DNA of 64,000 nt. It comes from Ophiobolus disseminans (Eukaryota; Ascomycota; Dothideomycetes; Pleosporales; Phaeosphaeriaceae). The stretch spans positions 1,209,502 through 1,273,501 of the forward strand of contig MU006220.1 of NCBI GenBank assembly GCA_010093685.1. The letters run 5' to 3'. Both the position numbers and the translations under genes were made by a program. Shown piece after piece: positions 10,752 through 21,279 of this stretch (positions are counted from its first letter, which is position 1; each line of letters opens with the position of its first letter). The notes under the pieces were generated by a model, which saw only the letters and a list, made by a program, of their open reading frames with translations, did not search any database and had not been told where the DNA came from.

Positions 10752-11235
10752 CCAGCCACCATCGCAATGGGCCTGTGGAGGCGTGTTAATGGTGTATATT
10801 GTACAACGACAAAGCTTGCATCACAAGGGCGTTTGGGATCATCTTGGGAATTCGGGAAATATACCACGACGCGAAACGGGGTTGTGAAGAGGCATTGACT
10901 CTGGCGTTACTTGGTTTCGTTTCATAGCCACAACACGGCTTTGTATTTCTCTAGGCTTCTGGGCTTTTCTGTATCATAGCATCACGCATGGCTTAGGGGT
11001 TGGAAAAGTAGACGATGCATTTTCCCCGTAATGAGATCGAATTGGAGATTCCTTGATTGCTGTTCATGTTTGGGGCTTACGTCGTTCTTCAATTGAGGCG
11101 AGGCGAGGTTGTTCTCCGTGATGTTGAGTTTACTCGTGGTGATGGACGCAAAAAGACACACCACCGTCCTCCACTTCCGCCACATAACACCGCACACCCT
11201 TATGTGTCCAGGATGGCAAAAAGACTGCAAAAGAG
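10752..11235. other. Spacer between the zinc-finger gene and the tRNA gene
   Basis: 3' flank of the zinc-finger gene and downstream flank of the tRNA. A run of four A at 11229-11232 reads as a TTTT Pol III terminator on the minus strand, a few bases beyond the tRNA 3' end. Nothing else is seen. Confidence 0.5.
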
Positions 11236-11327
11236 TGACTCAGCCGAGGATTGAACTCGGGACCTTCAGTGTATGAAGGGGCTTTGCCCTGTTAGACTGA
11301 CGTGATAACCAACTACACCACCGAGCC
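11236..11327 (-). tRNA. tRNA-Val (anticodon AAC) with an 18-nt intron
   Basis: Read on the minus strand from 11327. The acceptor stem GGCTCGG pairs with CTGAGTC, with two G-U pairs, plus discriminator A at 11236. The D-arm region GTGTAGTTGGTTATC is typical of fungal tRNA-Val. The anticodon stem TCAGT/ACTGA encloses loop CTAACA, with anticodon AAC at 11293-11291. An 18-nt intron at 11289-11272 sits one base 3' of the anticodon, the canonical site. The T arm is CCGAG-TTCAATC-CTCGG. TTTT follows as terminator. Mature length is 74 nt before CCA addition. Confidence 0.95.
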
Positions 11328-11727
11328 TGTTTTGATGAACTTTGACCAAAATTAATGTAATATAATCTACGTTGTTGCAGATCGAAGAAAGGAGGGCATG
11401 AATGATGATCCAGAGCATGTAGATGGGTGGGAAAAGTGGGCAAAAATCGCAGTGGGGCATATCGAAAAGATCTTGGTGCGAGTTCAAACCTCGGCTGAAT
11501 TTCCCAACACCACAATCCAAGATTCGTAGCGCTTTACGCAAGCACATTTGCCAAATGCTTAGCACATCAATCAGACGTACTGCACATCAAGATGAATTGT
11601 CTGCAATTCGATTGTATTTGTGTCATGTTTCCCCATTTTCTCTATCGAGTATACTGCGCTAACAAGCAAAATCCTGCTATGCCACATGCATCGTCCCACC
11701 CCAAGAACCATTGCTCACAATTCCTGT
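11328..11727. other. Spacer between tRNA-Val and SEC31
   Basis: 5' flank of the tRNA gene and 3' UTR of SEC31. The ORFs here are short and featureless. Confidence 0.5.
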
Positions 11728-14700
11728 CTATGCTGTTTGCTTGCTAAATGTGATCAAGCGCTTGATGCCAACCTATCGAATCATTAACACATAATCTCAT
11801 TCAACGACATTACCATCACTTACCATCCAGTTGCTACCCTCGTCGTTCTTGTTCTTCATCAAGTCAGAGAAGATGGCATTGGCCTCGTCGAACTGCCTGG
11901 CCTGAATGTTGCTCGCGAGCTCATTCATCTGCTGGATAGTGTCTGGCTTGAGCAGGTCCTCGTTGTTGAGATGATCGAAGAGGATGTTAAGGCGCTTCTC
12001 GGTATCGACAATATGCGCCCTGTACTGCGCAGGGACCTTGGGCTTGATGCGCTGTATCTCTGCGTCGAGAATCTCGTAGATGGGACGCGAGGAATCAGGG
12101 ATGTGGGATCGATCACCAGCAGCTGTTCACGTAAGAATATAATCTATAACGCTCATTGCAAGAGTAACTTACGGTGCTTAGCCGCAGCTGAAGCAGGACC
12201 CTGAGACTGACCTGTGCCTGGTCTGGAATCGGGCCGTGGTAGACCACCCTGCGGAGGTGCGCCCCCTGGAGGTCCCGCACGTGGTGGGCCTGTGGGTGGG
12301 CCCCTTGGTGGTGGCGCAGCAGCAGCAGGAGGTGCTTGCTGGGCGGGCATTTGGTATGGTGATGGCGCATATTGCGATTGGCCGGGTGTGAATTGACCTG
12401 GAGGAGGTGCAATGTTGCGTGGTGGCGGCATTCCTCCCATGCCTGATGGTGGGCCAGAAGGCTGTGAGCCAGGAGCCGGAGCATATCGATTCGAAGGCGG
12501 TGCAGCAGACGAAGGAGGTTGGTATGGTGATGCTCCGCGCTGAACTGGAGGTGGCTGTGGGGCCCCGAAGCCACTAGGTGTTGGTGGTGCGTATGCATTT
12601 CCTGCTGGTGACGGAGCGTACGGGTTTGGCGCAGAAGAACCGCCCGCCTGTGTCGGAGGCGATGTCACACGAGGAGGTCCCTGAGGCGGACCTTTTGGTG
12701 GCGGTGGAGGAGTCGGTCTCGATTGTGGTGGAAACCCAGGAGATGAAACTTGTGGTGCACCATAGGACTGCTGCTGGTTCGCAAAAGGCGCACCAACAGT
12801 GTTGGCTGGGGTACCGCGTCTTGAAGCTGGCTTAGGTGGGCCAAAGTCTGGCGTATCGTTCCAGGCAGGAATGTGGCCCCGGTTGGCTGCTGGTATGATA
12901 GTGGGTGTGTTGGAGAAGTTTGAAGGCGGAGGTGCAAGCGGTGTTTGCTGCGGCTGTTGATAACCATAGCCAGCCTGGGGGATAGATGGCGGCGAAGATT
13001 GGTAGCCGGCGGGAGTATAGGAGCCTCGATTGGGTACGCCTTGTTGCGCTTGTGCTGACAATGGGTTCACTGGAGCATATGGCGAAGCAGTTTGTGTTCC
13101 AATCAAGGGGTTTACAGGAGCGTAAGGCGATGCGGTCCGTTGCGCTGGCGTTTGCTGCTGGACGGGAGGAGCAGCTCCGTAGTTCGGAACCACGCGTGTC
13201 GCGCGCTGAGTTGCGGCAGGCTGCGATGGTCTTTGAGCACTGGCTTGTGGTGCCTTCTTCGTGGTTGCTTGCGTAACTCTGTTCCTGGCTACATCTGCCG
13301 CAGGGTACTTCTGGGGGAGGAGATCGAGGTATTTCTTTGCAATAGCCAGCTGACCATGCGCAGACGCAATGTCAGCATACTCGATGTACTTTGCATACAG
13401 CGGCTCCAGCTTCCACTCGTCTTCTTTTTGGTGCTCAGAGTCCTTGAAGTGCGTCACTTGGCGGAACACCGTAACCTTCTCGATGAAGTCTTGAAGCGAC
13501 CGCGCATGTACCGAAAAGCTGTTGTCTGCTTCTGACTGCTCTAGACCGGCATTCTCATTCTCTTGGAGTTCTTGGGCCCAGTTGACAACCACCTTTTCCA
13601 GCTTGGAACCAGCCAAGTAGCAGAAGGACGCATCCTTGCGGTAAGAGCCCTTGTCCTCCTCGAAGGCCTCTTCGAGACGGTCACCAAGGGCTTCGCAGAG
13701 ATCAGGAAACTCGGCCTGGTCTGCAAAAGTACAGATAGTGGCCATGACTTCTTTCCAGTCCTTGAGATCAGCATTGTAAACAAAATCCCAGAGGTTCTTG
13801 CCGACAACAGACGCGAGCAGTCGCAGGTAATTTGGTGCATCCGATTGTCGCTTGAAGTATGCGGCCTGCGCCTTGGCGACACACTTCTCACCACCGCAGA
13901 TGGCGATCATAAAGGCGTCTGATAGACGATTCTCCTGCAGGCAAACGTCCAGCGCCGCATCGAAGTTACCGAGCATCAGAGCACGGGTGATCTTGGTATC
14001 GGCCTCAGACTCGGCACCGGTGTATACCTGGAAGGGATTGTTGGTCTTTGCTCCCTTGGAGGCTGCTAGATCTGACAGGAAATTGCCTTCATCAGTCGCG
14101 TTGTCAAAGAACGAAGACCCCTCGTCAGCATCTCCGTCGGTTTGCGCCTCTTTCTTGACCTCCGTTGGCTCTTCGTCGGGCTTGTCTGCAAACCCGAGAT
14201 ATTCGACCAGCTTGGTACGTGGATTGTCAGAAGTCAGAGTCTCGATGACTGTCCAGTCTGCCTTCTCCTCCTCGGTGGCCGCCTTCTCGATCTTTGACTC
14301 GCAGAACGACGTAAGGTCGCCCTTCTCCAAGGCTTTGTCGAAATCCTCGCTGGCCTGGCTGATATCTGAGTCTATGGCGAATGTAGAGATGGTAACCTTC
14401 GACTTCGAATCGACAACACCAAATCGTACGAGCTTACCGCCGAAGCCAAATGCCACACCCGCTCTCCGCTTGAGCCATTTCGGAGGTGTCTTGAGCGAGA
14501 AGGATGCACCCTGAGGCTCCGCATGAGTCTGCGCAAAGAAGTCCTCGCCTTCTGGAGCTTGTGCCTTTGACTTGTTCTGATCAGCCGCGGCTCCGGTATT
14601 CTGGAGGGTCTGTATGGCGATCTTCCCATCGAAGGAGGCGGTTGCGAGCAGATTCGGGTTCGAAGGGTTGAACCTGGTCTGGAAGGTCCAATTCGTCACA

Positions 14701-15698
14701 ACCGGGAATTCTCCCAATTGCTCTCCGGTGTGAGGGTTCCATGCGATTGTTCGGTTGTCCTTGCCACAAGACAATAAAATGTCGGTATCTTGCGTGCACC
14801 ATGAGAGCGAGAGCACTCCCTGGTCGTGCGCCTGCAGCGTCTTCTCGGGTGCATTGGTGTTGCGGAGGTCCCAGACCAGCACGAGCGGGTTCTGATCGGT
14901 GGGAATAGCGGTGACAAGTCTGGTAGGAACATCGGGGTCCCAGGACACTGCGCTGACGGTCTTCCTGCCAAAGTGGTTCAGAGTGAGGTTCTCCTTCTTG
15001 CCTTTGACGTCCCAGACAGTGACAAAGCCCCCACTGCTTCCTGTAGCCAAGATATGTGACACTTTTTTGTTCCAGTCCAACGTGGTATACTCGTCGGGGT
15101 TCGCGCCGGCTTTGCCTAGCCTGAACGACTTCGAGTCGTCGTTGAGATCGTGAACGAAGAGCTCGCCCTTGGCACCCGCCGAGGCTAGAACGTGCGGCCT
15201 GAATGGATTGAACTGAATCGCCTGGATGGGGCCGGTGTGCTTCTCGATTTGCTGTATTTCAGCGTCGCTAATCAAGTCAATACTGGTCCCTGATGTGTTC
15301 CAACGTATATCCTGACCTTGCGCCTGATCGCAGCTTGTCTGCATCCCAAATTACCAGCACGCCGCTGTCAAGTGCGCCAGCTATTATTCCCTGCGGATGC
15401 TGCTCGCTGGGCTGACTCCAGGCAATGGAGTTAAATCTAAGAGCCTGTCAGCTACTCCCTAGTAATCAACCAGGCAATTGACCATGTACCTTGACTCTAC
15501 GCTGACTGTAGCAACCGGCTGCAGCTCCACACCTTGCTCCGCATCGTCCAGCTTGAGCTCCCAGAGCTCTAAAGTGGTGTCGTTGGAGAAGTCGGCATCG
15601 ACAGCCCCAGCCTTTGTTCCGGTAGCGATCAATGGCTGCGCGGAACCTGGCGACCAAGCGAAGGTGGCCGTCCTGGGAATTTCTCGTAGGCGAACCAT
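11728..15698 (-). CDS. sec31: SEC31, outer COPII coat subunit
   Basis: Five exons on the minus strand: 15490-15698, 15317-15436, 12173-15267, 11824-12122, 11728-11772, giving 1255 residues, normal for SEC31. The N-terminus [18 protein letters not shown] and exon 2 ([20 protein letters not shown]) begin the WD40 domain, which runs to about residue 350 ([20 protein letters not shown]). Then come the ACE1 alpha-solenoid, a long Pro/Gly/Gln-rich region at about 770-1140, and a C-terminal helical domain ([18 protein letters not shown]). The last 14 residues ([14 protein letters not shown]) lie on a 45-nt exon after a GTAAGT donor, continuing the conserved NWM-VG-KRL motif. Introns are 48-53 nt. 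Sec31 forms the outer cage of vesicles leaving the ER. The second intron (15268-15316) is needed to restore frame. Confidence 0.93.
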
Positions 15699-15999
15699 TA
15701 TGGTAGGAGCTGATCGCACCGAGGCGTCAGAGTAGCGATCGGTGTAGTGAGACAATCAAAATCTGGCTGCAGAAAGAAATTCTTGAGAAGTGTCACGAAG
15801 AAGGAAACGTGGAAGCAACAGTGTCCGCAATGTGTTAGAATGCGAACTTGAAGGTAGGCAGCGGCGTTGGTTGACCATACCTGGCCTTCCCTGGGCCACC
15901 ATCGGAGCGGACCCACTATGCCAAGCCACACGTGACATCGAATTCTCAAGTCCACCGCCCAACACTTACAGCAACACGCACACCCTCACGTTCACAATC
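15699..15999. promoter_or_regulatory. Bidirectional promoter between SEC31 and the RRM gene
   Basis: A 301-bp interval separates two divergent ATGs, so both promoters must share it. No TATA element was seen, as expected for housekeeping genes. Confidence 0.6.
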
Positions 16000-16521
16000 A
16001 TGTCGAGCTTATCAGATGCGTCGCGACTGAAGGCAACGGTCTTCGTCGGTGGGCTTGATCAAGCCGTGTCGCAACAAACTCTGTACCACGCCTTCTTACC
16101 TTTTGGCGACATCGTCGAGGTCAATCTACCCAAGCCGGACCTGCCAGGCGCAAAAGAGGAGCACCGAGGGTTTGGATATGTCGAGTTCGAGGCTGCAGCA
16201 GACGCAAACGATGCGATCGACAACATGGATCGAAGCGAACTCTACGGGCAGGTCATCAAGGTAGCAGCTGCGAAGCCGCAAAAGGATGCAAACGAGGGTC
16301 TGGGCAGCAAGACGGCTGTGTGGGAACAGGTACGTGAAAAAAAAAAATCGTTTAATTTCGAGTCGAAGGCTAATCTGGTGTAGGCCGGCTGGTTGGCAAA
16401 GCATGCTGTGAGCGAAGAGGACCGCCAAGCTACCGAGCCGGCACAAGAAGAAGCAAATGGACCTATGGATCCCATGCAGGGGCTGGAGGGTCTTGATGAA
16501 GCTGGGCCGAAGCCGGCTTGA
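16000..16521 (+). CDS. RRM protein related to the PPIE/Cyp33 RNA-binding domain
   Basis: Two exons, 16000-16329 and 16384-16521, give 155 residues; the 54-nt intron starts GTACGT and contains an A11 run. Residues about 10-90 form one RRM with RNP2 TVFVGGL and RNP1 RGFGYVEF. AFLPFGDIVEVNLP, AIDNMDRSELYGQ and the following VWEQAGWLAKH match the order seen in human PPIE (AFIPFGDI, AIDNMNESELFG, then VWSDDDWLKK). PPIE carries a cyclophilin domain after this point. Here the protein stops after an acidic tail, so the isomerase domain is missing or encoded elsewhere. A role in the spliceosome is inferred from PPIE only. Confidence 0.87.
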
Positions 16522-17024
16522 GAGGCGGATGTTCTACATGGCAATCTGAGAACGACCTGTGTATCAAAAGGGGAATAGAGCAAGGTGTTTAGGCGCATGT
16601 ATTCATCTATCAGATACCACGGCTCAATTATGGACGATTTTTGGCATGTATCGGACGCCCATCATGTCACTGTACAACCGTTGTTGACCTGGAAGTTTTT
16701 ATAGTCAATTTCCAGGTCTTACACACCAGATCATATCGCAGGTACGTCCCCACATTTGATGCAACATAATTGGTTCCCTCTACTTTTTACGATGTTCCCT
16801 TAATTCTTCAGTCGTGAACATAACTAAATGTCAATGACCGGCAGACTCATGGGTAGATTGTTCCCAGAAAGCAGTGCTCCTAAACGTGCATTCCGTCATG
16901 ATAAAGAAATTGAATGCTTGATTTCTGAAATCTTATAGAGCTTATGGTTTGCCGACCATGTTATACACATTGCTCATAGAGCATTCCTCCATTGCCAGCC
17001 AAATTTCCACCCATTGTACTATGC
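16522..17024. other. Convergent 3' spacer
   Basis: An AT-richer stretch of about 500 bp between the 3' ends of the RRM gene and the small mitochondrial gene. No ORF or repeat of note. Confidence 0.5.
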
Positions 17025-17561
17025 CTATTCGTGCTTACCCTGCCTCTTGAGGCGGAGAGTTCGGTCGACAAAGAGCTTGCGAATGAGCGAGACGAAGGCC
17101 ATGACGACGGCGACGCTGTAGATGTGTCAGACTACTTGTAGGGAACCCCACGTTCCGCGGTTGGAAGCTTACCCCAGGACAACAACTGCATTGTATGTTA
17201 GCGAAGTCGTAGATTTGGTGGGAAATGGGAAATGACGTACTCAAGGGCCAAATCTCAGTGGGGATGTTCTTCAGCTGGCGGATGCGCTGGGAGACCGTGT
17301 GGGCTAAATGCTGTCAGTGCCGTCTTCCTGCCTTATGGTCATTCGATTCGCGTACCGCCGTGCTCCTCTTTCTGTCAATTGGTCAGCATTATGTCCTCAG
17401 AACCCCTACGCGCTTGAAGCATGTACCGGCACAGGGCTGCGCAGACGCAGCGTCTCCCTCATGAATAGCTGCGGGCTTGCCCTCATTAACATCTGCTGGG
17501 TGGGGCGCATCAACATCATGCGCGTGGGCTGCATAGCCAGGACCCTCGTAGCCTTGAACAT
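17025..17561 (-). CDS. Small mitochondrial-type single-pass membrane protein, five exons with two microexons
   Basis: Exons on the minus strand: 17427-17561, 17356-17371 (16 nt), 17241-17303, 17173-17185 (13 nt), 17025-17115, giving 105 residues. All four introns (52-57 nt) have GTACRY or GTAAGC donors, CTRAC-type branch points and AG acceptors. The N-terminus MFKATRVLAMQPTRMMLMRP is rich in Arg and Met without acids, as in a mitochondrial presequence. A predicted membrane helix follows (IPTEIWPLIVVLGVAVVMAF), then the basic tail LIRKLFVDRTLRLKRQ. This layout resembles small accessory subunits of complex I or IV (MLRQ/B12D type), but I cannot name the family. It diverges from the COX6B gene through a 263-bp promoter. 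The last codons (GGTAAGC) could instead be a donor to one more exon. Confidence 0.72.
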
Positions 17562-17824
17562 ATTGCCGGTTGGTCGTCGGTCGGGTTGGTGGAGTGGAGA
17601 GTGGAGAGGGTTGAGGGCGAATTGAGCGTTCGTCACAGGGACGTTCGGGAGGCTCGATGTTCAAGCCGGCAAAGGCCGCGTCGCTAATTGGCTGTGGTGG
17701 ACAATGCGCCGAGAGGGTCAGCCCATCGCCGGTAGTGACCTCCAACTTCACTTCGTCACGACCTTCAACCACCAGCCATTGCCGCCACACCAACACCGAG
17801 CACGCCCCGGAACAACTCGCAACC
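17562..17824. promoter_or_regulatory. Bidirectional promoter of two small mitochondrial genes
   Basis: A 263-bp interval lies between the divergent ATGs of the small membrane protein and the cytochrome oxidase subunit. Shared control of two respiratory genes is plausible but inferred. Confidence 0.55.
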
Positions 17825-18387
17825 ATGTCCGACAACGAGAACGGAAACGACAACGGCGAGGAGCTCGTAACTAAGCCCTTCAAGTTCGTCACTGGTAAGC
17901 TTTTCCGCGCCTCCGCTCTCCATCAGGATGACAGCTAACACACCATGCCACAGCTGGTACGCTTCCCCAGAACTCCCAGTAGCTCTCTGCACCGCCCTCC
18001 GAAATATGGCTACACAGCTCCCCATATGCGACATGGTGTACTAACCCGCTCCGACACGATAGGCTTCGATGCCCGCTTCCCCAACCAGAACCAGACCAAG
18101 CACTGCTGGCAGAACTATGTCGACTACCACAAGTGCATCATCGCCAAGGGCGAGGACTTTGCCCCCTGCCGCCAGGTGCGCATTACTCGAATGCCTCGAA
18201 ATGCGGGGAAAGCGCTAATAGGAGCAGTTCATGCTGGCCTACCGATCTCTGTGCCCCAGTGGCTGGACAACGCGATGGGACGAGCAGCGTGGTGAGTCTT
18301 ACAATGTGTCCTGCACTTTGCGCCCGGGCGCAATGGCTGACGTAGTCCACAGAGGCCGGTATCTTCCCTCACAGGCTCGACCAGTAG
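17825..18387 (+). CDS. cox12: Cytochrome c oxidase subunit VIb (COX12/COX6B), with an apparent 3-nt exon
   Basis: Exons 17825-17894, 17954-17956 (CTG), 18063-18175, 18228-18291 and 18353-18387 give 94 residues. The twin CX9C fold is visible: [11 protein letters not shown] and the second pair [27 protein letters not shown] is the family hallmark. The subunit sits on the intermembrane-space side of complex IV. The 3-nt exon is inferred from two complete introns back to back: one with GTAAGC, GCTAAC and CACAG, the next with GTACGC, TACTAAC and GATAG. Including CTG gives VTAGFDARFP, which matches the spacing of human COX6B1 (TAPFDSRFP). Skipping it as one 168-nt intron gives VTGFD, one residue short. 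Frame is kept either way. Confidence 0.93.
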
Positions 18388-18904
18388 AGCATTCGTTTGA
18401 TCAAAGCACAGCATGCGATGATTTCTTTGAACGTATGCAGATCGGATCAGAGTCTGGCATTGAGGGCTTAGAGTACTTGTATCATATCGATCACCATGAC
18501 CAATGCAGCTCTGATTCACGTAAACCGTCTTCGATCGCGTCCAGAATGCTAGCAACTGTATCACGTTGCAACGGCATAAAGTAAGGATATACGAACAGTG
18601 TGCACTCCACTTTAACACATCACATGAACTATGCATGTTATAAATCATGAAGATCAAGTATCCTCATGCATTGTCTTGCACCTTGCAGAAATAGAAGATG
18701 GTGTACAAGTCACGGAAAAGAACATTGAAGGCACTTGAGTTAACTCATGTAAACTAAAATTGCTAACACAATGAAGGGCTGCCTTCATTGACTAAAGCAT
18801 ACAAGCGTCATAAAGATCGTAGATGCCGCAGTGGCAAGTGGGATTCATCTGTCAAGCAGACGGCAACATCATCGTCAACAACCACTCCGATTGCAGCACA
18901 ACAC
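18388..18904. other. Convergent 3' spacer
   Basis: About 500 bp between the 3' ends of the COX12 and FAS1 genes. The ORFs here are short or antisense to the FAS1 gene. Confidence 0.5.
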
Positions 18905-20375
18905 TCACAGCTCAGGGCTCTCATCGACAAACGGCTGGAGACGCTCCTTGAGCTCCTCAACGCTCATCTCCTCACCCTTCCAGAATGCCTGCTCGCCGCT
19001 GGCAGCGTTCTTCGGTGGCACAAGTACGTCCGACACGACCTGAATGACGCCGTCACTGGCGACACCGTCGTGGATCGTGACGCGCGAGAAGCCGTTGATG
19101 CGAATGGTTACGAACGGCCCGTAACGTACAACATCGACGGTCAGGTACTTGCCATCGAGAACAGTGGGCAAATCGTAGTGGTAGTATGGCGGGCGGGCAG
19201 TGATGTCCTCACCATCATCTTTGGTAGCATCGTAGAACGCATCAGAGTACAGAGTCTGGTCAACGACAATATGGTACTCGAGCAGCGCCTTGAGGTACTT
19301 TTCGCCGTACTTGCTGAACAAGAACGCATTGATCCTCGGACCGAGCTTCTGGAACGCAAAGTTCGAAGGAGCGAAGAACGTGCCGCCCTCATGCGGGTAG
19401 TCGGTGCTGTTGATCTTGTCGAAGAGGCCGGTCTTGCCGAGACCGAGCTCGAGGGTGCTGAACTCGCCGGGCAGGAGGTCGATGATGGAAGCGACGTTTG
19501 GTGGCGGTATGAGGATGGAGTCGACGCCGTGGACGACGCCGTTGGTGCCGAAGATGTTGACGGCAACTAGCCTGCTGTAAAAATTGATGGCAGGGCCCTT
19601 GAGCGTGACGCGCACGGTCAGACGCTGCTTGTGGCCGAGCAACTTCTCTGGCTGGTATAGGGTCGGGATGGTGTAGCTGTGGAGCACGCGGCCGGCGGGG
19701 TAGAAGTCGTCGCTGACGTGGTATAGGAGGACAGCCTTCAAGGCCTCCTTAGAGGGCTTCTTGCCGTGGTCTGGGATCTTCTCGAAGGCCTCGTCTGTAG
19801 GGGCGAAGATGGTGTAGTTTGCCTTCGTGCCGTTTAGAATCTCGACTAGGTCGTCGTATTCGTTGATAAGCTTGGCGAGCCTGGTGGTGTACTTGCTCTC
19901 GTTGATGAGCTTTTGATGTGTTAGCAGATCTTCATGCCATAGGACAGGTTTGACGCACCTCGTATACTGTCCGATTAGGCTTCTCGTCGTGAGGTGGGTG
20001 ACCGTGGTGTGGCGGGCCATGTCCGGGCGGGCCATGACCAGGAGGGCCGTGTTCGGGCGGACCATGACCGGGACGGCCATGATGAGGTGGATGATCCTCG
20101 AAGTCGAGAGCGCTGTCATCGAAAGATGAACCTTGAAGCCACGCGTCTACATCGCAACCAGCGTGGTGGACCTTGCTGTAGATGTTCTTCGCTTCATCCT
20201 TCACTTTGTTGTATGCGTCATTGGCCTTTCCAAATGCATCATCGAGAACGTTTTGAGCATTGTCGATGATTGACTTTCCAGACTTCTCGATCTTGATGTT
20301 CCTGAAGAGCTCAGGTTCCGTGATGACGAAAGCGGATGCCAGTGGCAATATTGGTGCAATTCGAGAGAAACGCAT
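18905..20375 (-). CDS. Secreted protein with two fasciclin (FAS1) domains and a GHGPP repeat
   Basis: Two exons, 19959-20375 and 18905-19909, joined in phase 0 across a 49-nt intron (GTGCGT donor, GCTAAC branch), give 473 residues. The first residues (MRFSRIAPILPLASAFV) look like a signal peptide. A helical region and a His/Pro/Gly repeat at about 95-125 follow. Then come two FAS1 domains: NYTIFAPTDEAFEKIP with VVHGVDSILIPP, and GGTFFAPSNFAFQKLG with GVIQVVSDVLVPP. FAS1 domains mediate adhesion at cell surfaces. No C-terminal hydrophobic GPI signal is seen, so it is probably secreted or wall-associated through the repeat region. Confidence 0.88.
20011..20085 (-). repeat. Five 15-nt tandem units encoding Gly/His/Pro repeats
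   Basis: Five imperfect 15-nt units, starting ggcgggccatgtccg on the plus strand, lie inside exon 1 of the FAS1 gene. They encode consecutive GHGPP-like pentapeptides. Such units can change copy number between strains. Confidence 0.85.
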
Positions 20376-21279
20376 GTTGTTTGATTATGAAGCGTTATGC
20401 AAGACACGAGAGTGGATCAAAACTTGGGTTATATGTACAACCGCCTAGAGGCTCGAGGTGAGACGATTCGATTACGACACGACGTATTGGCGCAAGGTGG
20501 CGATATGTCTGTCAGCGCGAATACGCGAGCAATACGACGGACGACGGATGGACAAAACACAATAAGCTCTCCTGAGACAAACCAAAGCGATGAGAAGTTG
20601 TAAGTGAAGCACATGAAAAGCATAAATCATACGGCGCAATACTTCTTGCTTATACGAGGGACATGGCGTCGTCAGGCTACGACTGTGACGCGTAGCCGAT
20701 GACGCAATGCGGGTGAGGTGTGAGACGATTCGAACTTCGGCCATTCCAAAGAACGATGATCGAAAAGACGGTGTTAACGATGGTTTGGGAGGTTAAAGAT
20801 TATATTCTAACGACGATTCTCGTTTTCTCGACTCCAGGTTCTCGGGGCAGGCGCGTCGCTGCCACAGGTTCCACATGCTGACTAATCAAGAATTTTCCTC
20901 GTCATCGACAACCAAAAACTGCAAACACGAGCAGGAAAATATAGGTGCATCGTCATCTTGCGTTCTTTCTGCGCCCGCTGTTCCTGATGTCTCCCACTCA
21001 GCGAACGCGAATCCCCTTCCGGGTCTGCTGCACTAGCTGCGATCAAGCTTTTATCCAAGCATTTGTCAAGCTTTGTGTGCATTCCACACAACGCCTGTGG
21101 GGATATGTGGAATGATCATAGCATGGCGTCACTGTCTGGTAATTCGCGCAGTAGCTATATAGTTTTGCTCATGGCTTGCAGGCATGACTATCCTCCCTGA
21201 ATCACAACGATCTTGCTGAGACCATTCTTTCCCTGCCTAGTCGTTAAAGCCTCCAGAGCTCCTACCAAACCCCCTTATA
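20376..21279. other. Divergent promoter region, FAS1 gene and glutamate decarboxylase
   Basis: About 900 bp between divergent starts. It contains a TATA-like element near the decarboxylase gene. ORFs inside are short and featureless. Confidence 0.5.
21156..21161 (+). promoter_or_regulatory. TATA-like element of the glutamate decarboxylase gene
   Basis: A TATATA motif lies about 120 nt before the ATG at 21280, a common distance for fungal regulated promoters. Confidence 0.4.

Noticed and set aside
15317..15344. SEC31 starting at the in-frame ATG at 15344
   Set aside because: The family N-terminus ([18 protein letters not shown]) is encoded upstream at 15698, and two introns join it in phase.
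17389..17892. 167-codon minus-strand ORF over the COX12 start
   Set aside because: It is in a different frame from the spliced mitochondrial protein and overlaps COX12 exon 1 in antisense.
18788..19570. 260-codon plus-strand ORF
   Set aside because: It is the antisense of the FAS1 gene; the minus-strand frame carries the FAS1 motifs.
20720..20745. Possible tRNA T-loop (ttcgaatc on the minus strand)
   Set aside because: The flanking bases do not form a T stem and no cloverleaf can be built.
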